Source: Mesorhabditis belari (taxonomy: Eukaryota; Nematoda; Chromadorea; Rhabditida; Rhabditidae). Taken from it: DNA of 64,000 nucleotides. Of this stretch, positions 1-11,200 are shown piece by piece. The notes under the pieces were generated by a model. The model was not told the DNA's origin. It saw only the letters and a program-made list of their open reading frames with translations, and ran no database searches. The DNA lies in assembly GCA_958450365.1 (NCBI GenBank), contig CAUEEP010000728.1:930001-994000 (forward strand), given 5' to 3'. Each line of letters opens with the position of its first letter. Position 1 is the stretch's first letter. The translations under genes were made by a program, and so were the position numbers.

Positions 1-103
1 TGCTTCTGTCAACTCTTTGCTTTGTAAATCTGTGTTCCTTTGAGATAACGAGAAATTTTTATCGATGTTATTATTTATATACAGAAATAAGCGTTGATTG
101 CGC

Positions 104-1676
104 TTAGTTCTTGGGGATACCGGCGACGATTCCGTCCTCAATACCGCACTCATCGTTTCCTGAGCGGATACGGAAGAATCCTGACTCTCCCCAGTCGGTG
201 TCCCATGAGTTGGCAACGAGCCAGTAGTTTTGTCCGTTAAGATTTCCCCATCCGAGGATCTTGACGGCGTGTCCTCCGAGCTCTTGTCCGGTGACGTGCT
301 GAAAAGGAAACATTCAGTTTCAGTTTTGGAATGATTTTGAGATCTTAGAAAAGTTCTAAAGCTATTCAGCTAGATTCAATAGTTCACTTTGAGTTCTTAA
401 AGTTCTCTTTTAATCAACTTACATGGTAGACTCCGCTCTTGTAGTTGTAGAAGTCCTCGTAAACGGTGAAGGCAGCCTCAACTGGTCCATAGGTCATGAT
501 CTCAGTTTGGATCGATGAGACACTGCGGGAGACCTTGTAGGCAGACTTGGCGAAGTGCTTGTCTTGTGTGTACGTCTTGGCGTATCCGGATTGGCAAGCT
601 TGGCTGCACTTTGGTGTTGGGTAGATATCAGATGGGCACTCTTTGTAGTAAGTTCCATTGTGGTGTCCACATGGCGGGATCGAGTATGGCTTGCATCCTT
701 GATGATCCAAGTAGGAAGTTCCGGTGACGACTCCCTTTGAGACCCACCATTTCATGGCCTCAATTGGGTATCCTCCCTCACATCCATCTCCGCACGAGAA
801 TCCACAGCAGGAAAGGATATCCTCAGCCGAGAGCATGATTGGTGTGTTCGGCGCATCGATGCAGGTACGGTCAGAGGCGATCTCGGCAGCTGCGAAAGCC
901 CAGCATGATCCACAGTCAGATTGATCACGGATCCATCCGATTGTGTAGCATTGAGCCCATTGAGTGCGAGCGTCGAAGCTGGCTGGGATGGTGGCCAAGT
1001 TTTGGACCTCGTGGTGCACCTCGGGGGTTCCAGCGGGGACCTGAAAAGGGAATTGATTGTATATGATGATCCAGCTTACAATATAAAGATTACAGACTGG
1101 TGGAACCATTAGAAGAGTTAAAGATAAGCCTAGTTCTAAGTCTTTACAATTCCAGCTTACTATCAACTATCAATTTCACTGACCTTGACGTATTTCGAGT
1201 TCATGAGGCGTTTCTTGAACTGAGGAAGAGTCCATTTTGTGTTAAGCTCAGCCTTCCACAAGTTGGTGTTGGCATTGACGAAGTCAACAAGAGCTTGTCC
1301 GGTGAGATGTTCGGGGGCGGGCGCGGCCCAGACGGCGACTAAGGCCGTAACGGCCAACAAGAGGGACTTCTGCAAATAGAGAGGGATTGCTTAGAAAGTA
1401 GAGTCGATAAAGCTGAGTCTATCTTGCTAGCTACGGATTTTTGACTATTAGAGCTGATAAAGCTAATATTACAATAGCCTAGGTGTTTCTCTATAGAACC
1501 AAGGATTAGTACTACTAAAGCACTACCAGTTACAGTTTTTTGCTTATAAAGCGAAAAACCAGGCATGATACAATCAACTTAGGGAAGGCAGACCCTACTA
1601 TGATACTATGACAAAATGAGACTACCGTTACTAATTGCTGTTAAATGAAAGAACAAAAGAAAGAAGAACCAACCAT
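104..1676 (-). CDS. Cathepsin B-like cysteine protease, secreted/lysosomal
   Basis: Papain-family (C1A) cathepsin B. Exons on the minus strand: 1674-1676 (ATG only), 1184-1369, 423-1040, 104-298; 333 aa, normal for nematode CPR proteins. Residues 1-17 form a signal peptide, followed by a propeptide. Seen in sequence: catalytic Cys109 in [10 protein letters not shown], His279 in [11 protein letters not shown], Asn299 in NSWD, and the HHNG occluding-loop motif that marks cathepsin B and gives dipeptidyl-carboxypeptidase activity in the family. The start is chosen because an ATG is followed at once by a GT donor and the next exon is preceded by TTTGCAG; an in-frame TTG at the acceptor is not the start. 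Two CTGATAAG sites lie upstream on the coding strand, the intestinal GATA-factor motif known from C. elegans gut proteases, so gut expression is inferred. Which CPR paralog it is cannot be told. Confidence 0.96.
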
Positions 1677-1735
1677 TCTTTGTGGAGCAAAGTCGCTACC
1701 GGCTCTTCTATCTTCCTCGTATTTATGCAGTTTTT

Positions 1736-1867
1736 CTTATCAGCTAATCAGTTTGGACTCTTGAATTTTCCCTCGTGAATCTGCTTAAAAAAAGGCGGGC
1801 GGATTTGAGTGGACTCTCAGAATTTTTTCGGCTCTTTCATCGTCAAAAAAATTGGGTTCTTATCAGT
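1736..1867 (-). promoter_or_regulatory. Two GATA sites upstream of the cathepsin B gene
   Basis: On the coding strand CTGATAAG occurs at 1736-1743 and ACTGATAAG at 1859-1867, about 60 and 185 bp before the ATG. TGATAA is the binding core of intestinal GATA factors (ELT-2/ELT-7) in Caenorhabditis. A CATAAATAC stretch near 1720-1730 could act as a TATA-like element. Function is inferred from motif and context only. Confidence 0.5.
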
Positions 1868-2878
1868 GGCGGACAATGAAATTTTAGGAGCCATTCTTCT
1901 CATTTGAACACACGGGGAAAAGGAGATTTTGAAAGATTGTTTGAAAGAGATGGCATGCACAGAAAGGTACACTTTCTCGTGTAAATGAAATCGTTTAGAA
2001 TTTAGAGGGTCCGGTTTTCATTTGATTAAGGTAGATGCACTGACGTCATCACAGTCAAATTTTGTTGTTTTTAATTCCATGATGATTTTTGATTAGAACT
2101 TTTTTAGTATTTTTGGCATCTTGGCTTTATCTTCTTTGATTCAATTTCTATTTAAACTCTTGCAATTTTAGTTTTTAAACTCTTTGACGAGGATCTGTAC
2201 AACCATAGGATAGTTTATCTTTTTAGGATAGTTTATCTGTCATTGCTAAACCAATCTTTCTTTCCAGGTACATTAGATCATTGTTATAAGTGATAGCTGT
2301 TGATTGATCGAGTGTCAGGGACAATAAGTATTTCAAAATCAATTTTTCCAGGCTTGCAGATGGTTCGTCGGAGAATTCTTGACCAGATTTTATGCATTTG
2401 TACTGATTGACTTTTACTAAACCTGTGTTTAGTACTAGGTTCTAAAAGTGGATATGAGTCACTAAAAACAGACTAATTTAGTAAAATAAAGCAAGTTACG
2501 ATCGCTTTTCTAAGCGCATCTTTTCGAAAACAATCTCTACCTACTCCAGAGCAAATAATATGATACAAGAAACGTGTAAATTTGGTCTCTACCCATTTCT
2601 CTAGCTGCCTTGTTTTCTTCTGATTTTCAGAGTCAAGAAAACAAAGCCATTGTTCAATTGTTTGTCTTTCTGAAGTTCAGCAAATTTTTTTTTGAATAGA
2701 GTGTATCAGTGATCACGAGATTAAGCACAACACAGCAGAGAACGCTCAGCGTTTATCAGAACTTTGATGGCATTTCAAGAGAGGAAAATGATTGCACGAA
2801 AGAAAGAAATTGCAAGCGATGATTTGTGAAAAAGAAAATTTGTTATGCTAATACCCGATTGAAGTAATTATCAGTAAG
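1868..2878. other. Intergenic stretch, no gene seen
   Basis: About 1 kb between the cathepsin B promoter and the 3' end of the receptor gene. AT-rich, with no exon-like reading frames, no RNA gene and no strong repeat recognised. It may hold distal promoter sequence for the cathepsin gene. Confidence 0.5.
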
Positions 2879-5819
2879 TTATTGCTGAACACCGTAGATG
2901 CGACCGAGAAAGATGAGGATGTTGCTGAGTGGGAGCATTGTTAGCGTTAGCTGAATTTATCCTTTAACCTCTCTAATTTAAGTCCCTAAATCTGTTTTCA
3001 ATGAAAACTAGTAGATGAAATAAAACTATTGGATTGGTGAATTAGTTCAAAGTCAATTTTAGTTCAAAGTCCGGCAGTTTTCAATTCACCAACCCAATAT
3101 TTAAAAGCTAGTTAAGTGTTTAGACTTTAGCTCTTCAGCTCTTCAGCTCATTAAATGACTCAAAAATGGGTTTGAGTAGAGCCTAGAGTTGTTTATCCAA
3201 ATGGGAACCGCTTCAGATAATGAAGGAGCAAGACGAGCGCAACAACAGGTCTAATTTTTAGATAGGATGTTCAAAACATGAGAAGCATTCCTAAACAAAC
3301 TTAAGCTCAAGCCTAAGCTTAAGGCTGAGCCTATGCCTAAGCCTAAGCCTAAGCCTGAGCCTAAGTAATTTGAGTAATTTTAACGATCATACCCTGTGAG
3401 CAATGCGTAAATCGATCAAGAACGTGTGCAAGAAGCACAATTTATTCTCCGGAGCCTCGGCCCTTTGCACCATGTGATTCACAAGTGGGAGTAACTAAAT
3501 ATCCCCCTAAATGTCTATCGATTTCTAGACTTACCATCTCATTCTTGCTCAACCCGACGTTCGACTTCAATATCAAAATGTCTCGAAGTTCTTGTACCTA
3601 AAAATGTTTTAAAGATTGTACAATCCAAAGTTTTTTGTTGAACCTGAGCATTTAGCATTCCAGGGACATACAAAAGTGAAGCCATTAGATTACCGCTAAT
3701 CACCAAATAGCCAATCATCAACGCCACTTGGCCGCCCGTTAAACTCGAACGATGGCCGACAAAGATTGCTACAGCTGTTACCTAAAACATTCCGAATATT
3801 GTCAATTAGGCTAACTTAAAGGCTTTGAATAAATAATCGTTAATGACTTTGTTTAGAGAAATATTATTGTTAACTTTTTTTTATATTTTTGACGAGGACA
3901 CTTAGTTAAGGCTTTCGGTACCTAGTAGGGGTTGATTGGACTAACCAATTCTGAGGAAACCGATAGACAAAGCTTTAGGGTCCAGTCACAATGTTTTCCC
4001 AGTTTGATTTTTTAAGTAACATAATGATTTAACGCGATGGGTTTCTAGCGGGAATTTGGGCATAATTTCAGCATTGATGGCATGGGCGGCTCATTCGCCC
4101 CTGCCGCTTTCCGGATTGCAAAAGGGAACACCTATCTATCGGCGGTGTGTGCCAGTTTGCGAGCGATTACGCACCCGCATAAAGAACACCTCGCCAATCA
4201 TTTTTATAGGGATTGAGCTGTGAATTTGTACTCGGCTCTTTTGTTAAACAACTTCTTCGATAAAAATGCTCGTTTGTTTAAGACAACTCACATGCGCAAT
4301 AAAGGCTCCAATCGCTCCCAGATTCACGAGTTTTCCAAACGTATCATTGACATAGCGAACCATTGCGAGCAACTCCTTTTGTCTTTGAACAAACGAGATT
4401 AGTGAGTCGTATGTCTGCAAATGAAACCCTGGTGAGTGAAGTGTTTTCTAAAAGGCGCTCCTTAAAAGAAATTGTATTTCACTAGACTTTTGAGTTTAGC
4501 CAAAGAATCACTTGTCTCTAAGCTTTAATATAAAGTAATTTAAAATGAGAAGAGTTAATGAGACAAACTCTTTTAGAAAACATCAAAAGACGTTTTTATT
4601 GTTTCGTTACCAAATCAGCTTCGTTGGCTGCAGTCCGTAGCTCTTCATTGAAGCCACGAAATTGTTGAGTGATACCACCAAATGCCAAAATGTAGATCAC
4701 AGTGGAAAGGCATGAGAATAATCCTGAAAGTTTTTAGTTGAAAAGACTGAAAGCATCAATCTACCGCAAACGATTCGAATGAACGGATCAGCTCCCCAAA
4801 TGTTCTTGAATGATATGGGCGAACCGCTGGAATTGGTTTTGATCAAAAATTGATTTATTCAGCGAAAACCCTTTAATCCACGTTGACGTATCGTCGGCCG
4901 CATTTGAAACCACAACCAACATTAGAATAATCGTGAATACGAACATTACCGTCAACACAACGGCTCGCATTCGGGTATTTGAGGGAATTCTCTGAATGGT
5001 TGAATCGATAAAGGCCAAAATTCTTGTCTAGCATCTCATTGACACATTTAAACCCTTAGTTTCCAGTTGGTTTAATTATGATGCTTTTATACGCGCCTTT
5101 GCCATTCACAATCCAACTTTAAGCTCAATCCAGCTCAATCCATGAATCCAGCTGAAGCCGCCGAGTTTGGCTGTTCAATTTTAAATATTCTTATTATCAT
5201 TAGATGTACCATATTTTTCTCTGTCGATTGATACAAAAACTATTGAAATTAAACAGCCACAAGAAATTTGAGCTCAATGTTAGATTTTCAATGGGAAAAG
5301 GGACCGATAGCCGTCTTGAATCGATCTATACCAGCGAAAGAGCAGCATACTGTTGCTCAAGTTGTTGAAAGACATGTTTTGCCGTCAAAGCTGCCATGAA
5401 TCCAGCTGAGGCCACCCCGTGAAGCACCATCCCGAATTTAAGATTTGTCAAAAGCCATTGTATTGAAAAGGACTAAATTGTTGATTTTGATTAGATTTTT
5501 GAATCTAAAAGCATTCATACATCATTTTCCGTTTTCCCAATTGCAATCAAATCCATGATAAGTATCGTCATGATAAACGTGGTGGTAATTGTAAAGAAAA
5601 TCGCTCGACAAGTGGCACCAGCTTGTTTCGCCTCTTTCCATCTAATCCATTTCCATCAAAGGTTTCAATTTTGGATTCATTTAAGAGTTAAAACTTTTCA
5701 AAAGCTAGCTTTTACGCATACGTGAATATCGAATACGTCAAATCGAGGCCACAAATTCGAACGAGCAACTGAAATGGACCGAAAAATCGCCGCGGTCTCA
5801 GAACCGGTGTTGAGCTCAT
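2879..5819 (-). CDS. Seven-TM gustatory-receptor-like protein (7tm_7; LITE-1/GUR/EGL-47 or SRR type)
   Basis: Eleven exons (5722-5819, 5521-5641, 5332-5472, 4882-5027, 4765-4826, 4611-4723, 4292-4414, 3644-3781, 3535-3597, 3393-3494, 2879-2950) give 392 aa with every phase consistent. The ATG follows TTTCACTCAG, a likely trans-splice site. Seven hydrophobic segments are visible, for example TTTFIMTILIMDLI, LTVMFVFTIILMLVVV, VALMIGYLVISGNLM and LTLTMLPLSNILIFLG. A loop containing QQFRGFNEELR after TM4, and TYDSLISFVQRQKELL before TM5, resemble the cytoplasmic loops of insect-type gustatory receptors rather than rhodopsin GPCRs; there is no DRY or NPxxY motif. Nematode relatives act in light, H2O2 or chemical sensing. 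The 3'-terminal exon comes after a ~440 nt intron and is the least certain part. The family call is by architecture, not by search. Confidence 0.78.
3302..3366. repeat. Interstitial telomere-like (GCCTAA) hexamer tract
   Basis: Imperfect run of GCCTAA/GCCTGA/GCTTAA hexamers with three perfect consecutive AAGCCT units near 3340-3355. TTAGGC is the telomeric repeat of Caenorhabditis and many other nematodes. It sits in the last intron of the gustatory-receptor-like gene. Confidence 0.7.
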
Positions 5820-5841
5820 TCTGAGTGAAATGAAATCGGTA

Positions 5842-5951
5842 TTTTGAAAACAAATTTGAAAACAAATTTGAAAACAAATTTGAAAACAATTTGAAAACAA
5901 TTTGAAAATAAATTTGGAAACAAATTTGAAAACAAATTTGAAAACAAATTT
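5842..5951. repeat. 12-bp tandem repeat (AAAACAAATTTG)
   Basis: About nine units of a 12-bp motif, immediately upstream of the receptor start codon. Long reading frames across it (FSNLFSNLF on the minus strand) are repeat artefacts. Each unit contains the self-complementary core AAATTT. Confidence 0.85.
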
Positions 5952-6527
5952 CCCGAATATGTTTAGCAGAGATTTTTCGAATGATTCAGAATTGAATCTG
6001 ATCAAATTGTTTAATAAAATTCATTTGAATGCTGGGCAAGCATGCGAAAATCCCAAAGGTGAAGTTTCCAATTTCTTTCTTTGAAATTTCTTTTTTTTTT
6101 GCTACAAATTTCGTGGTGTTGCTTAGGAGATCGAACAATTGCAGGTAAATGGAAGTTCAAAGTAACGAGAAAAACAACAAAATGTTAATTACAATGGCAA
6201 AAAGGCTTGGTTAAGTGATCTCAAATAAAATTTCCGTTGTTAAAGGGAAACGTTTGAATTTTTGAAGAATAAATCATAGTCAATATAAGATTGTCATGAG
6301 TGTAATATTCAGGATTGATGTAAGAAGATACTAGACCAGTATTACCGAACGTTACAATTTCCTTTGCAAAGCGATACTTTTAACCAAAGTCATAGCATCA
6401 GTCACTTTTTTGGGATAGTAAATCAATAAAACGGGTTAGAAAGGGTAGTACTCCTCTCGACCGAGATAGGTGAAGGTTTAGGCTGTTTCTATAACCGATT
6501 TTCCAGGTAAAGCTAATTATTTCTTGA
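5952..6527. other. Intergenic stretch, nothing recognised
   Basis: AT-rich sequence between the 12-bp repeat and the tRNA-like pair. No exon pattern or repeat seen. Confidence 0.5.
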
Positions 6528-6570
6528 CTGGACAAGTAGCCGGCGGCTTAGACCACTCGCCCACCCCAAC
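6528..6570 (-). pseudogene. 5' half of a type II (Leu/Ser-like) tRNA
   Basis: Minus-strand sequence starting GTTGGGGTGGGCGAGTGG matches the acceptor and D arm of the neighbouring tRNA-like sequence, then diverges after the anticodon region; no T arm follows. It looks like a truncated tandem copy. Confidence 0.6.
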
Positions 6571-6626
6571 AGAGTGGATAACAATTTTAGAATGATAGAA
6601 ATTCTTTCAAAAAATTCAAAAGAATT

Positions 6627-6701
6627 GGCACCGAGAGGAATCGAACCCGGCCTCCACGCTGGACTGGTAGCCAGTGTCTTAGACCACTCGCCCACCCCGA
6701 C
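6627..6701 (-). tRNA. tRNA-like sequence with long variable arm, probable pseudogene or nematode-specific nev-tRNA
   Basis: Reads GTCGGGGTGGGCGAGTGG at the 5' end, a long D arm as in Leu/Ser tRNAs, a CCAGCGTGG hairpin that fits a variable arm, and a T arm with GGTTCGATTCC. The anticodon stem is irregular: a 7-nt loop CTACCAG would give anticodon ACC, but the stem then pairs poorly, and the T and acceptor stems need mismatches or several G-U pairs. Nematodes are known to have V-arm tRNAs with non-Leu/Ser anticodons (nev-tRNAs), which this resembles. Functional status is unclear. Confidence 0.45.
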
Positions 6702-7165
6702 AGAGCATTTTTCTCAGAGTCGAGCTCAGTTTTTTGATCTTTAAAATTTAAAAACTTACTCATTTTCAAAAACTAATATTACATTTTTAATCTGGAGACT
6801 TTGGGCTCTATTTTGGGTCAAAAAACATTTCTTAATCTGATCTTTCTTTCTTAATCTCTGGACTCTATCTCTATCTCAATACAGATGTCCAAAGAAAAAA
6901 GCTACCCAAAAATGTCAGAATTTGTATTTTTAGGAAAAACAGTTAAAGAGATCAATCAAATAAATGGCTTATATTAGAGCTACTAAAAAGTTGACTGTTT
7001 ATTGTCAAACTTTCAGCTCGATCCAAGTTACCGTTGGGGAGATACGGCTTGGGCAAACGGGCGCACAGAGTCGTACCATTTTTCTCTCATAAAAAGTAAT
7101 TAAATGAAGAAATTTTAATAGATAAAACAATGTTATAACTAGTTGAATATTTTGCATGAATATAA

Positions 7166-7238
7166 TCTATATGTTGTGTCCGATTTAGATTTCCGTCCGA
7201 TTTAGATTACAGTCTAAATCGGACACAACATATATAAG
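7166..7238. repeat. Short inverted repeat, ~25-bp arms
   Basis: TATGTTGTGTCCGATTTAGA is followed after a short spacer by its reverse complement, with another copy of CCGATTTAGAT in the spacer. It could form a compact hairpin. Confidence 0.75.
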
Positions 7239-7670
7239 ATATAGACAAAAAAAGTGACACTTTTTTTAGATGATCAGTGGTGATTGCATCTCTTAAATTC
7301 TTTATGCTTGAAAGAAAGAAAGAAAAATTTCAAGAAAGTTATTCGGTTTTGTGACTCGAATGAAAAGGTTAAAGAGAAATAAGTGGTATTTGGTCACAAA
7401 AAAAAAACGAGAGAAATTGATTTGGATCATTTTCTGAAGATCACTTTCTACGGCTTCTCTAAACAAACATTTGCAGTAGGGAACAGACCAATGAGACTTG
7501 AATAAACAAAAGTAAAAATGAGTAATTGATTTTGAATTAAGGAAATGGAAAGAGAAAGAGCTTTTGAAATGACTCACGAGCAAAAGCACTCAAAAAAAGA
7601 TTATGTCGATTTTGAAATCGATGGTTTGTAAAATGTGGGAGTCACAAAGTGATCATCGAGTTTAGCATTG

Positions 7671-7745
7671 TAATATTGTGACATTGTGACATTGTGACAT
7701 TGTGACATTGTGACATTGTGACATTGTTACATTGTGACATTGTGA
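7671..7745. repeat. 9-bp tandem repeat (TTGTGACAT)
   Basis: Eight units, nearly perfect, with one G-to-T change in the seventh. Confidence 0.95.
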
Positions 7746-8282
7746 AGAAATTGTCTGGGTCTTTAGAGACAACTGGGAACAATTACACACTGATTACTCA
7801 TCACACTCACACTCACTCACCATGAATAAAGTATGATTATTATTAAACGGAAAAATTCAAAACTAATCTTTCTGCAGTAGTTAAGAAATTGCGCAAAATG
7901 GTGATCGAGTTTTGGAAATTGTAAAGAAAAATTTGAAGCTGATAAAATCTCAAAAACTGACCTTTCCTACAGTTTTCAAGTTTGATAAACATTAAAAAAT
8001 GATCAAAATGATCATCAAATTCGAACAATCAAATTTTTTTTTTAAAAACGAGGAACCGATTGAGTGAACTTTATCAAATGTAGACCTCATTTCAGCAGCT
8101 TGTTTACTGTTATTTGTTTGTGTTTTTTTTCGAAAAACATGCGCCGCTATTTACTTTATGAGGTCTGTTCTGATCTGAAAAGGAAAACAAATGAGAACTC
8201 ATAGCTTTTTCATAGGAGATTTATGGGAATTGTGACAAGAATCGCAAGTATTTTTTGCGTAAAAGTAATTGTTTATTCGAGA

Positions 8283-11200
8283 TCAGAGTGGTAAAATATT
8301 TAGACCTCTAGGCAGGAAAGTTGGTGAATTTGTTGTGTTCGAGGTTGGGGCGACAGTCATATTTGCTTGTGGGACAGTTGGAACGGTCGGGACGGAAGTG
8401 ATGATTGGAGGGAGAGTTGGGGCTGATGGATCCAGGGGTTCGGTGGCTGTCGTCCATTGAGTGGTGGTGGTTTTCGTTGTGGTTGTTGTACTTGTTGTTG
8501 TTGGTGGAACGAATGGAGGTACAGGAGATGGGCTGCCTAAAGTTTTTTTAAAGGTGATTTTCTAACGTTTCATAGTAAAACGGCCAAGAACTAATCTAGA
8601 CTGAATGCCGAATCTAGACTAAATACCGTAATCCAGCTAATCTAGACTGAATGCCCAATCTAGACTAAATACCGTAATCCAGCTAATCTAGACTGAATGC
8701 CCATTCTAGACTAAATACCGTAATCCAGCTAATCTAGACTGAATGCCCATTCTAGACTAAATACCGTAATCCAGCTAATCTAGACTGAATGCTCAATCTA
8801 GACTAAATACCGTAATCGAGCTAGTCGCCTATTAGAACGCCTATTAGACGCCTATTAGAACATTGACCGATGTTCTATCAATTCAAATCCCTATTTTTTT
8901 CATGAAAAACGAGTTACGGTAGCTTTTTTACGTTCCCCGCTAAGCTTAGGCCCCTGAGGCAATCAAAAACTCCTGGAAGCGACCTACTAAAGCCACTAAT
9001 ACGCCGAGGAGAAGCGGTGTATTACTGGCTCATTATTACTGGCACTGACAGTATTACACGGTCAGCAGACTCACTCCGTAGACCCAGGTGGGTTTCCCTC
9101 GAGGGTTTAGTCACTCCTATCACTTTCAAGAAGCCTCTCAAGAACCGACCAGGGATCAAAAAGCTGACTCCCAGACCCCCTTTTGAAAGGCTCTTATTTT
9201 GGAAGTTCTTTTGAAGTCGATTCTCTAGACAAATTTGAATGAAACGTTGGCAAAAGCATCTACTGTAAGAGGTACACAAAAGCCGACTTGTAAAGGGACC
9301 AATTTCATCCAGAAAAGTCTCTTTTATAAGCTACAGAGGTTTACACTAAACTCAAGTCTAAAATACAACATTTACCTGTCGTTCTTTGACAAAGAAAAGG
9401 CAAATCATTGTCACAACTCTCAGGCACCCATTTCTGTGGTGAGACCAAGTTGGTCGTCGAAAGGGCATAACAGGCAGGGTCCATGTTGAGTGCAGGACCT
9501 GTGAAATAAGTTTAAATGCATGAAAAAAGATAGACTAAAGTACTTCTATCGTAGTCTAGTTGAGAAATTTGTATATCATCGATTATTTAAGCCACAACAC
9601 TCACCAGCCAAATTGTAATAATCAACGATCGACGAGTCAGCCCAGTAGTACTGATTGGCGGTGTTATAGAGGCCAATCCACGCAGCCACACCCACTCCAT
9701 CGGCTTTCAGCAGATTGAAGATGAAAATATTTTCCTGAAATTCTTAGATTTAATTTCGAAATTGATTACAAACTAAAATATTGTGGATTGAAACGAGATG
9801 TCCTCCCTGTTGAGCACAAATCGTTTCAGCAGCCAGCCATGAAGGGGCCGACGGTTGGTACTGAAATTTACTTTGTAGATTTGAATGCAAATCTGGATTC
9901 ACCTCAAGCTCATGTGTGCTTTCAGTTTAAAGCTGTTACAGTTTATCTTTTATTAAACTGGAACTTGTTCTCAAAGTGTTTTTTTTAATCTAATCGTACT
10001 TTATTTGATGTACTGAACTCTTCAACAACTACACTACTGGACAATGAAATATCATATTTGAAAAAAGATCGTCACTTTCGCGCGTCTGTAACTCCCTTGT
10101 CTTTACCGTATTTCTAAATATTAATATTACCATTGTGTAGCCCTTGAAAAGAGCTTTCAGAAAATGTATAACACTAATTGTTTAAACTCAAAGACAATGG
10201 AGTCACAGACGCGCGAAAGTGACGATCGTTTTTCAAATATGATATTTCATTGTCCAGTACTGTAGTTCAAGCAAGAAAACCGAAGAACTCAATGAATGCG
10301 CGAGGAAGGGTGCGTTTCTATCGTTAGAGCATACATCTCAAAACGCTTTACTTACCTTGTAGCAATTTCCCTCGAATTCACTGTAGTCACCGCATCCAGG
10401 AAGGTCTAAAATCCTTTGTTTCAGTAAATATTTCTTTAAAGATTGAATACCTTTAGATATTTCTTCGCAAAGAGCATTATCAGTTGCTGAATAGCAACTT
10501 TTCGGTGTCCATCCATTGTAAACATCTCTAAAACGAGGCATCACCGTCAATCCCGCTTTCAACATCAAGCAATTTTTTCCATTTGAAAAATCGGGATTGT
10601 CTGAAACGTTGCGATGATTTTATTGCTCTAGATTTATTGCTTTAGAGCTCTAAATTTGACTTTTGAGAACTAACTTTTAAAATTTTAAAGTAATTAAACT
10701 TATCAAAGTACAAGTTCTTTTAACTATTGAGATTTCTTGTTATCAATGCTTACTATTAAAATTCGAGTAATCAAATTTCGTTCCATCATCCCAGAAACAG
10801 TCGGATTGTGTGGTGCATTGGAGGCCAATCCACGCTTCTTCCCAGAGTCCCGATGAAAGATATTGAGCAATCGCATCGTTGTCGGCTATAGAAGTAAGTT
10901 TATTAATTAAAAATTTGAAAGAAAAAAAAAGTTTTTATAGCCACAAATACCACAGATTTACATTACAATGCTCATCATCATTTACCTGATTTATGCAAAG
11001 TGGCCAATTGTCCATTTTGTTGTTGGCACATGTCGGCGGCTTTAAAATAGGTAAAAGATCCTTTGATGATCTGAAAGAAGATTTTTAGCTTTAAGTTAAG
11101 TTACCGTAATTCAATTAGCATAAACTACCGTAGTCTCACCGTAATTCGCAACTTTCAAATCATAAGCGGGGTAGGCTAAATTACCTGTCGTTCTTTGACA

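Larger units (their letters stand above)
6702..8282. other. Intergenic stretch with small repeats, no gene seen
   Basis: Holds a 73-bp perfect-arm palindrome at 7166-7238 and a 9-bp tandem repeat at 7671-7745 (listed separately). The longest frames (7302-7589 and 7843-8028, minus) are low-complexity F/K/S-rich and show no family signature. Confidence 0.5.

Noticed and set aside
1163..1375. Cathepsin start at the in-frame TTG near 1375
   Set aside because: The sequence there is TTTGCAG, a splice acceptor; an upstream ATG directly followed by GT at 1674-1676 gives a consistent model.
5712..6005. 97-codon minus frame starting in the 12-bp repeat
   Set aside because: Only its last third is coding (receptor exon 1 from 5819); the upstream part is repeat sequence before a likely trans-splice site.
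8593..8822. CRISPR-like array
   Set aside because: Direct 46-bp repeats without unique spacers, inside a eukaryotic intron.
10338..10568. A separate 76-aa protein
   Set aside because: It reads through a real intron; its two halves belong to lectin exons 10451-10600 and 10356-10405.
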